A stretch of DNA of 64,000 nt, taken from the NCBI GenBank assembly GCA_965238305.1, contig CBDEHK010000001.1:4588001-4652000 (forward strand), read 5' to 3'. Position 1 is the first letter of the stretch. Every line of letters begins with the position of its first letter. The DNA is from CBDCGJ01 sp965238305. Its GTDB lineage: Bacteria; Pseudomonadota; Alphaproteobacteria; GCA-2731375. The position numbers and the translations under genes are program-made. Shown here one piece after another: positions 17,021 to 24,442 of this stretch. Under the pieces are notes generated by a model. That model was not told where the DNA came from, did not search any database, and saw only the letters and a program-made list of their open reading frames with translations.

Positions 17021-18174
17021 TTCCTCAATACCAGAGCCGACCCGCAGGTCATCGCACCGGCTGTCGTCAATGCAATTTCAGCACCTTCAATTTGTCGTGT
17101 GCCAGCCGTGCCGCGCAATTGCTCCACCGCTTCGACGACATGATTGAGGCCGTGGATATAAGCTTCCGAGAGCAAACCACCATGAGTGTTGATCGGCAGC
17201 GCGCCGGTCCGGCGAATGTGGCCATCTTGAATAAACCCGCCGGCTTCCCCTTCTGCACAAAAGCCAAACCCTTCCAATTGCATCAACACGCTATAGGTGA
17301 AGCAATCGTAGATTTCCGCAACATCGACGTCTTCAGGACCAACGCCGGCGCTGGCCCACAGGTCGTCGGCTATGTATTTCGAATAATTTTGACTGTGATC
17401 GTCCCAACGTAGGGCATCAAACAGATCTTCCCCCTGTTGATTACCGCCACCATAAGCCGCACCCAAAATATAAACCGAGCCTTGCTGTAAATCGCGCGCC
17501 GCCTCCGCCGAGGTCACCAACACCGCACAGGCGCCATCACTTTCAAGGCAAATATCGTAAAGGCGCAATGGATCGACAATCATGCGGGCGTTTTGATGAT
17601 CGTCCAGGGACATCGGCTCGCGCATTTGCGCCCGCTCGTTCAACATCGCGTTTTCCCGGCAGGTCAGCGCCACTTCCGCCATTTGTTCCGACGTGGTGCC
17701 GTAATTGATCATATGTCGCCGGCACCACATCGCCATGGCCTGTGGATAGCTAATCCAACCGTAGGGTGCCGTGTGCTGTGTGACCCCGCGGGCAATAAAT
17801 TCCCGACCGCCACCAAGGCGAAAACCAGACCGCCCATTCATCGCCCGGTAACAAAGAACATTCTTGGCCAAGCCTGCTTCGATCGCCGCAGCTGCCGACT
17901 GGATAATCAAGTTTGCTGCATTGCCGCCGGCCTGGAAATCGACGGCGTAACCTGCTTCCGGGATACCGAGCCCCGTTGCCACGGCAATCGCCGGAACCGA
18001 ATCGTTGAAATTAAAGGAAATTATGCCGTCGATATCGGTGACATCGATACCGGCATCCTGCGCGGCATTGCGACAAGCGGTACTTGCTAATTCTTGAACC
18101 GTACATCCTGATCGGCTGGAGAACTCGGTGAAGCCGATGCCGGCAATCGCGTATTTGTCCCGTAAACTATACAT
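17017..18174 (-). CDS. Thiolase-like (SCP2/Ltp-type) protein without the usual nucleophilic cysteine
   Basis: Thiolase-superfamily protein of 385 residues, of the lipid-transfer (SCP-x/Ltp) group. The N-terminal half has AIAGIGFTEFS and LASTACRNAAQDAG; the position where thiolases hold the CoA-acylating Cys reads VDFQAGGNAANLI (residues 78-90), with no Cys. The C-terminal half has THGGLLSEAYIHGLNHVVEA (a typical Ltp pattern) and TTAGAMTCGSALVL. Lack of the Cys and the coupled DUF35 gene recall Ltp2-type retro-aldolases of steroid side-chain degradation. Whether this one is an aldolase, a thiolase or something else cannot be read. The frame starts at the ATG at 18174; enoyl-CoA hydratase lies 8 bases upstream in the same unit. 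Confidence 0.85.
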   Translation of the reverse strand: MYSLRDKYAIAGIGFTEFSSRSGCTVQELASTACRNAAQDAGIDVTDIDGIISFNFNDSVPAIAVATGLGIPEAGYAVDFQAGGNAANLIIQSAAAAIEAGLAKNVLCYRAMNGRSGFRLGGGREFIARGVTQHTAPYGWISYPQAMAMWCRRHMINYGTTSEQMAEVALTCRENAMLNERAQMREPMSLDDHQNARMIVDPLRLYDICLESDGACAVLVTSAEAARDLQQGSVYILGAAYGGGNQQGEDLFDALRWDDHSQNYSKYIADDLWASAGVGPEDVDVAEIYDCFTYSVLMQLEGFGFCAEGEAGGFIQDGHIRRTGALPINTHGGLLSEAYIHGLNHVVEAVEQLRGTAGTRQIEGAEIALTTAGAMTCGSALVLRN

Positions 18175-18182
18175 GCGAATTC

Positions 18183-18977
18183 TTAATCCTGTTCTTGAAA
18201 CTTTGGTGGCCGCTTATCGCGAAACGCCAACAAACCTTCCATTGCATCCGCATGGTGTGTGGCATAAGCGTGAACATAATCCATTTCCATTCGAAGGGCA
18301 CTTTCTCGGTCGAGCTCGGCACCATGATTGATGAGATGTTTTGCCCCTTTCAGAGCTGCAGGGCTTTTCTCGATCAGAGCAGCCGCTATTTCATTTGCGG
18401 TCGACAGCAGCTTTTCCGCCGGCACCACTTTGGTTACCAGGCCAATATCATTGGCTGTCTTCGCGTCGATCATCTCACCGGTTAGGATCAACCGCTTCGC
18501 TTGTACTTTGCCGATCGTTCTCGGTAGGCGCTGCGACCCACCGGCGCCTGGCAATTGGGCGAAATTAATGTGCCCGTCGCCAATCGTCGCGTCGGCAGCC
18601 ATCAAGACTAGATCGCACGCCAATATCAATTCCAGTCCGCCTGCGACCGTCACGCCATTCACCGCGGCAATATAGATTTTTTGCGATTGTTCAATTTCGG
18701 CGCAAAGATCGAAAAAATCCTGTAAAAACTGTGTGAATTCATCAGGCTTTTGATAAAGCTCCAGATATCCGCCCAAATCGCCGCCAGCGGAAAACGCCCG
18801 GCCGGCGCCCGTAATTGTGATCACGCGAACGGCCCGATCATTCTCAATTTCCCGAACCGTCGCCAGCAACTCGCGTATGGTTGCCCAGTCGAGTGGGTTT
18901 AGTTTTTCCGGTCGATTGAGCGTTATAGATGCCATGGCACCATCGCGACCCAGGATAAGATTAGATCCTTCAAGCAA
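18183..18977 (-). CDS. Enoyl-CoA hydratase/isomerase family protein
   Basis: Crotonase-fold enzyme of acyl-CoA beta-oxidation (264 residues). Visible: ITLNRPEKLNPLDWATI near residue 18, the oxyanion-hole segments TGAGRAFSAGGDLGG (near 62) and AAVNGVTVAGGLELILACDL (near 108), then GAGGSQRLPRTIGKVQA and TGEMIDAKTANDIGLVTKV. The second catalytic Glu region reads PGAGGSQRLP, with Gly-Ala where hydratases often have Glu, so the exact reaction (hydratase, isomerase or hydrolase) is open. I keep a TTG start at 18977 because GGAGGAG lies just upstream and the ATG at 18935 would remove the first strand. The thiolase-like gene follows after 8 bases; the synthetase gene is divergent. Confidence 0.9.
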   Translation of the reverse strand: MLEGSNLILGRDGAMASITLNRPEKLNPLDWATIRELLATVREIENDRAVRVITITGAGRAFSAGGDLGGYLELYQKPDEFTQFLQDFFDLCAEIEQSQKIYIAAVNGVTVAGGLELILACDLVLMAADATIGDGHINFAQLPGAGGSQRLPRTIGKVQAKRLILTGEMIDAKTANDIGLVTKVVPAEKLLSTANEIAAALIEKSPAALKGAKHLINHGAELDRESALRMEMDYVHAYATHHADAMEGLLAFRDKRPPKFQEQD

Positions 18978-19065
18978 GACTTTAAACTCCTCCCAAATTG
19001 CGGCTACACTCAGGGGACTGTTTCAAAAGCAAAGCAAAAACGCAAGTCAGGCAGAGGAGAGGGAG

Positions 19066-20712
19066 ATGGAGTTAGGCGTCATTTTGCCGCAATCACGTAT
19101 CGACGCCATGGCGAAGTTGGGCGCCTGGCCGGACAAAATTCTCGCCGACTATATTGCGGGCTCGCTGGCGCTTGGTCCTGATCGCCCGGCGATCACTTCT
19201 TACAATGGCGAAAGCGGTCAGGCGACGACAATTAGTTATGGCGAATTGGATCGGCTGTCGAAACGTTTCGCTTTGACGCTGCTGGACTTAGGCGTCGGAC
19301 CCGGCGATGTGGTGGCGCTGCAGCTGCCGAATTGGTGGCAATGTTCCGTCCTGCATTTGGCCTGCAGCCGGATCGGTGCCATTTGCAATATTCTGATGCC
19401 GATTTTTCGGGAACGTGAACTGTCCTTCATGCTGAGTTTTGCCGAGGCCAAAATCTATGTCGGCGCGGAACGTTTCCGCGGTTTCAACTATCGCCCGATG
19501 ATTGAGGCGATGCGGCCCGAGCTTCCGTGTCTTCGCCACGCGATTTACGTGGATGCAATCGATGCGGATGGATTTGACTTCGTCTTCATGAAGGAAGCCC
19601 GCGAAGAGGCCAGCGACGCGGAAGCGCGCCTTGCCGCACCTCGCCCCGCCGCCAACGACGTCAACGAACTTGCCTATACCTCCGGCACCACCGGCGAGCC
19701 TAAGGGTGTGATGAATACGGCAAATACCTCTTTTAGCCATTTGCAGCTTTGGGTGCAGCATCATGGCCTGGATCAGGACACCGTCGTTTTCATGGCCTCG
19801 CCCTTGGCCCATCGTACTGGCTTTTTGTTTGGCCTATTAACGCCGATGATGGTTGGTGGCCATGCTGTGTTGTTGGACCGTTGGGACGCGCCTTATGCGG
19901 CTGAATTGATGGAAAAACACCGGGCCACCTTCACCATGGGGGCGACGCCATTCCTTTCCGATATCGTCAATATGCCCAATGTCGACCGTTTCGATTTATC
20001 GGCCTTGAAGACGTTCGTCTCCGCCGGGGCGCCGATCCCGCCAGCATTGGTGCAACGCGCCGACGCCAATTTCTCTTTCAAAGTTCTGGCCGGATGGGGC
20101 ATGTCCGAAAACTGTTGCCCCTGCATTTGCCATCCCACCGATCCGCCGGAGCGGGTTTGGTCCAGCGACGGCACTTGCCTGGCCCATTCCGAATGCATCA
20201 TCATGGACGAAGATGGCACGGAAATGCCGCGCGGCGAAGAAGGCTTATTGAAATATCGCGGCTCCTCGCTTTTTGTCGGTTATCTGAAACGGCCGGAGCT
20301 TTACGACATAGATAGCGAAGGCTGGTTCAATACCGGCGATCTGGCCCGAATGGATGAGACCAATTACATCCGCATTTCCGGGCGGTCCAAGGACATCATT
20401 ATCCGTGGTGGTGAAAACATTCCCGTCGTCGAAGTCGAACAAGCGCTTTATCAACATCCGGCAATTCTGGAGTGCGCCGTGGTCGGCGCACCGGACGATC
20501 GTTTAGGAGAGCGCGGTTGCGCCTATGTTATTCCACGCGAGGGTGCTAACTTTGCAATGGAGGACATGTTGGCTTGGCTGCAAGAAAAAGATATGGCAAA
20601 GCAATATTGGCCGGAGATACTACAAGTCATCGACGAAATGCCGCGCACCCCCAGCGGCAAAATCCAAAAATTCAAACTGCGCCAGATGGCGCAGGACCTT
20701 CAAATTAACTGA
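19066..20712 (+). CDS. AMP-forming acyl-CoA synthetase
   Basis: ANL-superfamily ligase that activates a carboxylic acid to its acyl-CoA through an acyl-adenylate. The 548-residue protein has YTSGTTGEPKGVMNT (P-loop, near residue 205), GWGMSENCCPCICHP as the A5-like motif, YDIDSEGWFNTGDLARMDE, and SGRSKDIIIRGGENIPVVEVE with the hinge. The catalytic Lys lies in PRTPSGKIQKFKL at the C-terminus. I start at the ATG at 19066 after GAGGAGAGGG; the open frame runs back to 18817 but codes for sequence antisense to the hydratase. The unusual CCPC run in A5 is noted. The substrate is not readable. The next gene, the amidase, starts 10 bases later. Confidence 0.9.
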   Translation: MELGVILPQSRIDAMAKLGAWPDKILADYIAGSLALGPDRPAITSYNGESGQATTISYGELDRLSKRFALTLLDLGVGPGDVVALQLPNWWQCSVLHLACSRIGAICNILMPIFRERELSFMLSFAEAKIYVGAERFRGFNYRPMIEAMRPELPCLRHAIYVDAIDADGFDFVFMKEAREEASDAEARLAAPRPAANDVNELAYTSGTTGEPKGVMNTANTSFSHLQLWVQHHGLDQDTVVFMASPLAHRTGFLFGLLTPMMVGGHAVLLDRWDAPYAAELMEKHRATFTMGATPFLSDIVNMPNVDRFDLSALKTFVSAGAPIPPALVQRADANFSFKVLAGWGMSENCCPCICHPTDPPERVWSSDGTCLAHSECIIMDEDGTEMPRGEEGLLKYRGSSLFVGYLKRPELYDIDSEGWFNTGDLARMDETNYIRISGRSKDIIIRGGENIPVVEVEQALYQHPAILECAVVGAPDDRLGERGCAYVIPREGANFAMEDMLAWLQEKDMAKQYWPEILQVIDEMPRTPSGKIQKFKLRQMAQDLQIN

Positions 20713-20722
20713 TGAGGAAATG

Positions 20723-22147
20723 ATGCAATTTGACGAATATCGAAAATTTGATTCGGTCGGCCTGGCGAAATTGATCGCAGACAAAGAGGTGACCACGGAA
20801 GAAATTCTGGATTGCTGCATTGCCCGGATCGAGGACATCAATCCAACCATCAACGCCGTAACTTATAAACAATATGACAGCGCCAAAGCGGCGATCGCCG
20901 CCGGATTGCCGGACGGACCTTTGAAAGGTGTGCCGTATTTGATCAAACATTTGAACAATTACGATGCCGGGCACCCTTCGACTAACGGCAGCAACTTGTT
21001 CAAGGACCATGTACCTGATCACGATGCCACTTATGTCGAACGGTGCAAAAACGCCGGTTTGGTGATCGTCGGACGCTCCAACACACCGGAAATGGGCTTG
21101 AACGCGAATACCGAACCGGTCGCTTATGGTTCGACCAAGAATCCTTGGAACCTTGGCCATTCTGCCGGCGGCTCGTCCGGTGGCTCTAGCGCAGCGGTCG
21201 CAGCCGGTATCCTGCCGACAGCGCATGCGACCGATGGCGGCGGGTCCATCCGCATTCCGGCCGCAAATTGTGGTTTGGTCGGATTGAAGCCAACCCGGGG
21301 GCGCAATCCTTCCGGCCCCGATGTTGGTGAAGGTTGGGGCGGCATGGCGACAGGCCATGTGGTCAGCCGCTCCGTTCGCGACACCGCCGTCTTTTTGGAC
21401 GCGACCCACGGTCCGGCCCCTGGCGATCCCTATCATGCGCCAGCGCCGGCGGGCGCTTATGTCGACGATGTTGGCCGTGATCCCGGTAAATTGAAAATCG
21501 CGGTGATGAAAACGAATTTCGACGGTGGCGCCATTGATCCCGAATGTGTCGAGGCAATCGAACTTGCGGCCAGACTTTGCGAAGGTTTGGGCCACACGGT
21601 CGAAGACGCGAAGCCGGCCTTCGATTTCACCGACTATCGCTCTGCCTCCCGCGTGATCATTACCGGAAATATCTCCTTTGCCCTGAACAGTTACGCCCAA
21701 AGCCTTGGCCGGACCCTCGAGCGCGGGGATGTCGAGCATTTGACTTGGATGATGGTACAGAATGGCGGCAAGTTGACGGCGGCAGAAATGGCCGGCGCCG
21801 TCGCAAAAATGCATCGACTAGGCAGAATTTTTGGCGAATTCTTCCAACATTTTGATTTATTGTTGGGCGCTACTTTGCCCAGCCCGCCGCTGCCGCTTGG
21901 TTATCTCAACATGAATGAAGACGATATTGGCATTTTCGCCAAACGTGGTGCGGAAGAAGTAAACCTGACACCGCCCTTCAACTGGACAGGCTGTCCAGCC
22001 ATCAGTTTGCCACTCCATTGGAGCGCAAACGGGCTGCCGGTCGGCGCGCATTTTGGCGCCGATTTCGGTAACGAAGGGCTGCTCATTCAAATCGCCGCAC
22101 AATTGGAAGCGGCCCATCCCTGGTTCAACAAAACAGCCGACATTTAG
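20723..22147 (+). CDS. Amidase signature family hydrolase
   Basis: Serine amidohydrolase of the amidase signature family (474 residues). The Ser-cisSer-Lys triad is visible: K75 in PYLIKHLN, S151 in SAGGSSGGSSAAVAAG and S175 in DGGGSIRIPA. The length is normal. It is cotranscribed with the acyl-CoA synthetase (10 bases apart) and an SDR gene (9 bases apart), which suggests that an amide is hydrolysed and the released acid activated to an acyl-CoA; the substrate is not known. I choose the second of two adjacent ATG codons (20723), because GAGG lies five bases before it; the first is at 20720. The open frame extends back into the synthetase and is not used. Confidence 0.9.
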   Translation: MQFDEYRKFDSVGLAKLIADKEVTTEEILDCCIARIEDINPTINAVTYKQYDSAKAAIAAGLPDGPLKGVPYLIKHLNNYDAGHPSTNGSNLFKDHVPDHDATYVERCKNAGLVIVGRSNTPEMGLNANTEPVAYGSTKNPWNLGHSAGGSSGGSSAAVAAGILPTAHATDGGGSIRIPAANCGLVGLKPTRGRNPSGPDVGEGWGGMATGHVVSRSVRDTAVFLDATHGPAPGDPYHAPAPAGAYVDDVGRDPGKLKIAVMKTNFDGGAIDPECVEAIELAARLCEGLGHTVEDAKPAFDFTDYRSASRVIITGNISFALNSYAQSLGRTLERGDVEHLTWMMVQNGGKLTAAEMAGAVAKMHRLGRIFGEFFQHFDLLLGATLPSPPLPLGYLNMNEDDIGIFAKRGAEEVNLTPPFNWTGCPAISLPLHWSANGLPVGAHFGADFGNEGLLIQIAAQLEAAHPWFNKTADI

Positions 22148-22156
22148 GAGATTACG

Positions 22157-22942
22157 ATGTCTTTAGAAGGAAGAATTGCCCTAGTCACGGGCGGGGGGCG
22201 CGGTATTGGCCGGGCGATTGCCATCGCACTTGCCAATGACGGCGCGGATATCGCGGTCAATTACCGCCGCGACGCAGAAGCGGCGGCAGAAGTGGTGGCT
22301 GAAATTCAGGCGTTGGGACGCAAAGCAGAAGCTTTTAAAGCTTCCGTTGACAATCTTGACGAATGCGCCGCGATGGTTGCCGACATCGGTCGCGCCATGG
22401 GAAATATTGGCATTCTGGTCAATAATGCCGGTATCGCCAGTCGGGGACAGTCGGTTGCCGATACCGACCCGGCAGAAATGGAGCGGGTGGTGCGCGTGCA
22501 CGCTTTTGGCCCTTATTATCTGTCGAAACTTGTAATCCCGATGATGCGGCAACTGGACCGCGGCGACATTGTCATGATCTCTTCTGTGGCGACGCAAAGC
22601 TATGCCGCCTTTGGCAGTCCCTATAGCATGGGCAAATCGGCGATGGAGGCGTTGGCCTGGACCCTGGCGAAGGAGGAGCGGAAACATAATATCCGCACCA
22701 ATGTCGTTGCCCCGCCGCTGGTTGAAACCGACATGGGCCGGCGCCTGGTCAAAGCCCGCTCCGGCATCGAGGATTTACGCGAGCTGGATGAACATATGCC
22801 GTTCGGTCGGGTCTGCCAGCCTGATGATATCGCCAATGTTGTACGTTACCTGGTAGGCGATCTGAATACCCAGGTGAACGGACAGCGGATCGCCGCCGAT
22901 GGTGGTGGTGGCGCCAGCGCGCCGCAATTTGAGAATAAATAA
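22157..22942 (+). CDS. Short-chain dehydrogenase/reductase
   Basis: Classical NAD(P)-dependent SDR oxidoreductase (261 residues). Cofactor loop VTGGGRGIGRAIAIAL near residue 10, NNAG motif (ILVNNAGIASRG near 90), and catalytic S-x12-Y-x3-K: Ser in MISSVATQ, then Tyr in SPYSMGKSA. An Arg after the first strand (NYRRDAEAAAEV) favours NADP. A ribosome site AGGAG sits at the right distance before the ATG. The order synthetase-amidase-SDR points to a shared catabolic route. The substrate, likely a hydroxyacyl-CoA or related alcohol, cannot be read. The 2OG oxygenase gene on the other strand ends 21 bases downstream. Confidence 0.9.
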   Translation: MSLEGRIALVTGGGRGIGRAIAIALANDGADIAVNYRRDAEAAAEVVAEIQALGRKAEAFKASVDNLDECAAMVADIGRAMGNIGILVNNAGIASRGQSVADTDPAEMERVVRVHAFGPYYLSKLVIPMMRQLDRGDIVMISSVATQSYAAFGSPYSMGKSAMEALAWTLAKEERKHNIRTNVVAPPLVETDMGRRLVKARSGIEDLRELDEHMPFGRVCQPDDIANVVRYLVGDLNTQVNGQRIAADGGGGASAPQFENK

Positions 22943-22963
22943 ATTGGCTTTCGGGTTCGGATT

Positions 22964-23569
22964 CTACCGATAACTTGGTCCGTGCACCCAACCGACAACC
23001 ACTGTGCGTTCGCCTTTTGTCACCGGACTAACCCGATGCAGCCAGAAAGCGGGGAAGATCGCCAGGGTGCCCTTTTGCCGTAGGACGGACAGATCCAAAT
23101 TTGTTTCGTGGAATTCAAGGTTCCCGCCTTCGTACGCGTCGCCATCCGTCAATTGCAGCGTGAAACCCAATTTTCGCGATGCACTATTACGCCGGCCAAT
23201 ATCCACATGCCAGTCATTATGGGCGGACATGTTAGCCGGGTAGTGCATGATCCAAGGATGATCGTCTTCGACAATACCGCTTAAACGAAACTGCCAGTTC
23301 AAGGTATTGGCCTCGCAGATTGCATGCATGATGCAATCCAACGGAAAGCCCATTCGATCCACCGGCAGGGGTTGCTGCATACAAGCCCGTACGTCGTGAT
23401 CGATTTTGAAACCAGCGTCATAGTCCGTTGCTCCGACTTGGCCTTCTTGCCATTTATCTTTTTTGATTGAGGCCAAGATTTTGTCGCATATGTCAGTTGA
23501 TGCGACATTATTATAATAAATCGCGTTTACATCCGCGTTTCGGTTCGGTGCAGCTGGAAAAACAATCAT
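22964..23569 (-). CDS. 2OG-Fe(II) oxygenase (paralogue B of a tandem pair)
   Basis: Fe(II)/2-oxoglutarate-dependent hydroxylase of the PKHD/prolyl-4-hydroxylase-like fold, 201 residues. Iron ligands are H121, D123 (AHNDWHVD) and distal H178 (FPAFWLHRVSPVTKGE); R188 in GERTVVVGW fits 2-oxoglutarate binding. The whole chain aligns without gaps to the neighbouring paralogue at 23651-24256 and about half the positions are identical, with the core blocks (SRKLGFTLQLTDG, EYEGG/AYEGG and HGPS-x-R) nearly the same. GAGGGG precedes the start at 23569. It lies 81 bases downstream of its paralogue on the same strand. Substrate unknown; a protein or small-molecule hydroxylation is typical of the family. 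Confidence 0.88.
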   Translation of the reverse strand: MIVFPAAPNRNADVNAIYYNNVASTDICDKILASIKKDKWQEGQVGATDYDAGFKIDHDVRACMQQPLPVDRMGFPLDCIMHAICEANTLNWQFRLSGIVEDDHPWIMHYPANMSAHNDWHVDIGRRNSASRKLGFTLQLTDGDAYEGGNLEFHETNLDLSVLRQKGTLAIFPAFWLHRVSPVTKGERTVVVGWVHGPSYR

Positions 23570-23650
23570 AAATATCCCCTCTTCTATGATGATTTTCGAT
23601 CTTTAGTTCGTTGCCCCCCTTTGAAACTCGGTCTGCCTATTGTTACAAAA

Positions 23651-24256
23651 TTACCGAAAACTGGGCCCGTGTATCCATCCGACCACGGCCACCCGCGTCC
23701 CTTTGGTCACTGGCGCGACGCGATGCAACCAGAATGCCGGGAATAGTCCGACGGCGCCTTTGCCACGGAGGATTTTTTTATCCACCGGCACATTGTGAAA
23801 TTCCAGATCGCCGCCTTCATATTCGCTGCCATCCGTTAACTGCAGTGTAAATCCGAGTTTTCGTGACGCATTGGCACCGCGACCGACATCGACATGCCAA
23901 TCGTAGTGACCCTTCATTTCGGCGGTATATTTCATTGCCCATGGATAGTCGTCCATGACCATACCGCTGAGGTCAAAATTCCAGAGTTGCGAATTCGCCT
24001 GCGCCACCACCTGCGAGATAATGTTCAGCGGGAAGCCGGATTGATCGACCGGCAGGCGCTGCTGCACCATACTGCGGACAGCACTGTTTTGCTCAAACCC
24101 CTGCGGTGAATTGGCACTGCCCACAGTGCCTTTTTCCCATTTTTTCTCGTCTAACGAGGCAAGAATTCGATCGCAAATCTCCGGCGGGATTGCCGGTGCG
24201 TGATAGACTGCGTTAATGTTTTGATTGCGGATTGGTGTAACTGGGAACAGGATCAT
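23651..24256 (-). CDS. 2OG-Fe(II) oxygenase (paralogue A of a tandem pair)
   Basis: Same family and same length (201 residues) as its downstream neighbour. Iron ligands H121, D123 (GHYDWHVD) and H178 (FPAFWLHRVAPVTKG), with R188 (GTRVAVVGW) for 2-oxoglutarate. The first 115 residues are more divergent than the C-terminal double-stranded helix, as expected when the substrate pocket changes after duplication. GGAGGTG precedes the ATG. A 186-base AT-rich leader upstream has a TATAAT box and GTGA/TCAC dyads, so this is the promoter-proximal gene of the pair. The predicted substrate is unknown. Confidence 0.88.
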   Translation of the reverse strand: MILFPVTPIRNQNINAVYHAPAIPPEICDRILASLDEKKWEKGTVGSANSPQGFEQNSAVRSMVQQRLPVDQSGFPLNIISQVVAQANSQLWNFDLSGMVMDDYPWAMKYTAEMKGHYDWHVDVGRGANASRKLGFTLQLTDGSEYEGGDLEFHNVPVDKKILRGKGAVGLFPAFWLHRVAPVTKGTRVAVVGWIHGPSFR

Positions 24257-24380
24257 CTAGCGGCACCTCCAAAGTAGATCTGTGTAAATTTCCTTTGAAA
24301 GTCTGCACTGACACCAAAAGAACAAGATAGTGCTTTTCCCAGCATTAGAATTAAAATTCAATTCGTTCCATATACACGCA

Positions 24381-24424
24381 ATTATATTACGTGACGATCA
24401 CGCTTTTGTGACAGATTATCACGT
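24381..24424 (-). promoter_or_regulatory. Candidate promoter and operator upstream of the 2OG-oxygenase pair
   Basis: On the minus strand TATAAT (24386 to 24381) is directly preceded by the perfect palindrome CGTGA-tcg-TCACG at 24390-24402, which would lie in the spacer or over the -35 region. A second dyad GTGA-N7-TCAC lies at 24408-24422, and outer ACGTGA (24389-24394) pairs with TCACGT (24419-24424), so the stretch contains four alternating GTGA half-sites. No good -35 hexamer is seen at 17 bases, which suits an activator-dependent promoter. The two dyads are spaced 3 and 7, not the 6 of a CRP site. Confidence 0.4.
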
Positions 24425-24442
24425 TTCCGTCAATCGAAAGCT

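Noticed and set aside
18817..19065. Long N-terminal extension of the acyl-CoA synthetase frame
   Set aside because: It is the antisense of the enoyl-CoA hydratase gene. The ATG at 19066 has GAGGAGAGGG before it and gives the normal family start.
20705..21814. 369-residue open frame on the minus strand over the amidase and the end of the synthetase
   Set aside because: It is antisense to two clear families and has Cys/Arg/His-rich low-quality sequence with no recognisable domain; I treat it as a shadow.
24408..24422. A CRP site (TGTGA-N6-TCACA)
   Set aside because: The gap between GTGA and TCAC is 7 bases and the outer bases do not match, so the claim is not supported; only a dyad is kept.
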